From Palsa-506 sp963709075 (lineage in GTDB: Bacteria > Actinomycetota > Actinomycetes > Streptosporangiales > Streptosporangiaceae), in NCBI GenBank assembly GCA_963709075.1, contig CAVPUY010000005.1:124001-188000 (forward strand): a stretch of DNA of 64,000 nucleotides, in the 5' to 3' direction. The position numbers were made by a program, and so were the translations under genes. Below the pieces are notes generated by a model. It made no database searches. It saw only the letters and a program-made list of their open reading frames with translations, and had not been told where the DNA came from. The stretch's first letter is position 1; each line of letters starts with the position of its first letter. Positions 62,213 through 64,000 of this stretch are shown in pieces.

Positions 62213-64000
62213 TCACGCTACGCCACCCGGCCCCGTCGTGTTCCCAACAACCGCGCGAACAGCGGCAAATGCATTTCCGATGGCCGCCGGAGCGGCAGAG
62301 CCGAGCGGCGCGCCGCCGCCCTGGGCGACGTCGTCCTTGCCGCCGCCGCGGCCGCCGAGCACCTCAGCCGCCGGCCGCACGAGGGCCCCGGCCGTCAGGC
62401 CTGCCTTGCGCGCGGCGTCGTTGACGGTCACCACCACGACCGGCCGGTCGGCTGGTACCCCAGCGATCACTACCACGCCAGGGCGCTCGGCCGGCAGCCT
62501 GCCGCGGAGGTCGAGCGCGAGCTTCCTGATCCCGTCGGCGGCGGTGCCGTCGGGCACCTGATGCCCGATGAACGCAGTCCCGGCGACGTCCTCGGCCCGG
62601 CTGGCCAGCTCGGCTCCGGCACCGAGCAGCTGGCTGGACTGCAGTCGCTGCAGGTCACGCTCCGCATCGCGGAGCCGGCTCACCAGCCCGGCGATCCGCT
62701 CGGGCAGCTCCTCCCTGGGCGCCTTGAGCTGCTCGGTGAGCTGGCTGACCAGCACGTTCTCCCTGGCCAGGAAGCGGAAGGCATCCATGCCGACCAGCGC
62801 CTCTACCCTGCGCACCCCAGAGCCGATCGACGCCTCGCCGAGTATCTTGACCAGGCCAAGCTGGCCGGACCGCGCCACGTGGGTGCCGCCGCACAGCTCG
62901 CGGGAGTAGTCGCCGACCTCGACGACGCGGACATGCTTGCCGTACTTCTCGCCGAACAGCGCAAGCGCGCCCATCGCCCTGGCCTCGTCGATGGAGGTGT
63001 GGAAGGCCCGGACGTCCAGGTCGGTAATCAGGACCTGGTTGACCTCGTCTTCTGCGTCCCGCAGCACGGACGGCGGCACGGCGCCTGCCGGCGGTGAAAT
63101 CGAACCTGAACCGGCCCGGCGAGTTCTCCGAGCCCGCCTGTGCAGCTGATTCGCCGAGCGCGCCGCGGAACGCCCGGTGCACGAGGTGGGTCGCGGTATG
63201 CGACCGGGAGATGGCCCGGCGGCGGTCGATGTCGATCGCCAGGTAGACGGGCGCGCCGACGGTGATCTCGCCGCTGGTCACCCGGCCCCGGTGCACGATC
63301 AGCCCGGGTACCGGGGTCTGCACGTCGAGCACCTCGACCGTGCCGCCCGCACCTGATCCGCCGCCGCTGGCCTGCGCCGTGATCTGGCCGGCGTCGGCAA
63401 GCTGGCCGCCGCCCTCTGCGTAGAACGGGGTCCGGTCGAGAATCACGTCGACCTCGGTGCCTGCGCCGGCCGCGGGCACTGCGGCACCGCGCACGAGCAG
63501 GCCGGTGACCGTCGCCTCGCCTTCCACCTGGTCATATCCGGTGAAAGTGACCGGGCCGGACCGCTCAAGGATGGCCGCGAGACACCGAGATGTCGGCGTT
63601 GCCGGTCTTCTTGCCTGCCGCGTCTTCCTTGGCCCGCTGCCGCTGCTGCGCCATCAGCCTGCGAAATTCCGGCTCGTCCACGGCCAGGCCCTGCTCTGCG
63701 GCCATCTCCAGGGTCAGGTCGATCGGGAATCCGTAGGTGTCGTGCAGCTGGAACGCCTGCTCGCCGCGGATTGTCTCGGCGCCGCGCCGCCTGGTCTCCT
63801 CGACCGCCGCGTCGAAGATCGCGGTGCCGGTGCGCAGCGTGCCGAGGAACACCGACTCTTCCGCGTCGATCACGGTGTGGATGTTCGGCGCATCGCGATG
63901 CAGCTCTGGATACTGGTCGCCGAGCGCGTCGATCGCGACCGCGGACAGCTCGTGCAGGTAGCGCTCGCCGTGCCCGCCGCGGTCGGCGTCGTGCGAGCCG
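62213..64000 (-). CDS. alaS: Alanyl-tRNA synthetase (5' end outside window; two frame breaks)
   Basis: Charges tRNA-Ala; the window holds about the C-terminal two-thirds. Visible parts are the end of the tRNA-recognition region (EQAFQLHDTYGFPIDLTLEM), the start of the beta-barrel/editing domain (LDRTPFYAEGGGQLAD), the zinc-binding SHTATHLVHRA and SRELCGGTHVARSG, and the C-Ala domain ending GGGKDDVAQGGGA. Frames change near 63582 and near 63085. It is the first of alaS-ruvX-mltG-aroE, a conserved actinobacterial order. Confidence 0.93.

Overview
The window is very GC-rich. It carries a complete rRNA operon and the gene order alaS-ruvX-mltG-aroE-infC-rpmI-rplT-trmH-kinase-pheST-argCJBDRGH-mpg-tyrS, which is typical of Actinomycetota. 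The 23S rRNA has the long insertion after helix 54 that marks this phylum. I infer an actinomycete (class Actinomycetia) and would not name a genus. I see no tRNA gene, insertion sequence, prophage or CRISPR array.

Layout. 1-10954: tricorn-type protease (cut by the window edge), flavohaemoglobin-like protein, ThyX, a secreted alanine-rich protein, a fused TrpE-TrpG with a clear Trp leader peptide and attenuator, and FtsH. 11179-19541: an aromatic-compound island (fused Fe-S/molybdopterin hydroxylase, metallo-beta-lactamase hydrolase, aromatic aldehyde dehydrogenase, PobA) followed by a crotonase-fold protein that lacks both catalytic glutamates. 19609-30802: Nei-type DNA glycosylase, a small membrane protein with a NarL-type two-component pair, an ABC-2 exporter, HAD phosphatase, TPR protein, DUF1015 protein, a GT-C-like membrane glycosyltransferase and a second metallo-hydrolase. 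30803-33278: repeat-rich intergenic DNA with a large hairpin, then a collagen-like/TPR protein. 33341-39174 (minus strand): terminator, 5S, 23S, 16S, and two strong rrn promoters, one overlapping the end of tyrS. 39166-64000 (almost all minus strand): tyrS, mpg, the arginine regulon with tandem ARG boxes, pheST, translation genes, aroE, mltG, ruvX and alaS (cut by the window edge).

How the genes work together. The right half is core translation and amino-acid metabolism (Ala, Phe and Tyr tRNA charging, L20/L35/IF3, shikimate and arginine synthesis) with visible control: ARG boxes lying exactly over the argC promoter, a terminator hairpin in the infC leader, and a probable AUC start for infC. 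The left half is accessory. ALDH and PobA would convert 4-hydroxybenzaldehyde-type compounds to protocatechuate.

Caution. About sixteen genes, including single-copy essential ones (alaS, pheT, tyrS, aroE, argC, argH), are broken by one or more single-base frame changes, often in short C/G runs. This looks like uncorrected sequencing error rather than gene decay, so I annotate these as frameshifted CDSs and not as pseudogenes. The clearest unexpected signal is an extra, structured segment of about 90 nt in helix 45 of the 23S rRNA, a site where excised intervening sequences occur in other bacteria.
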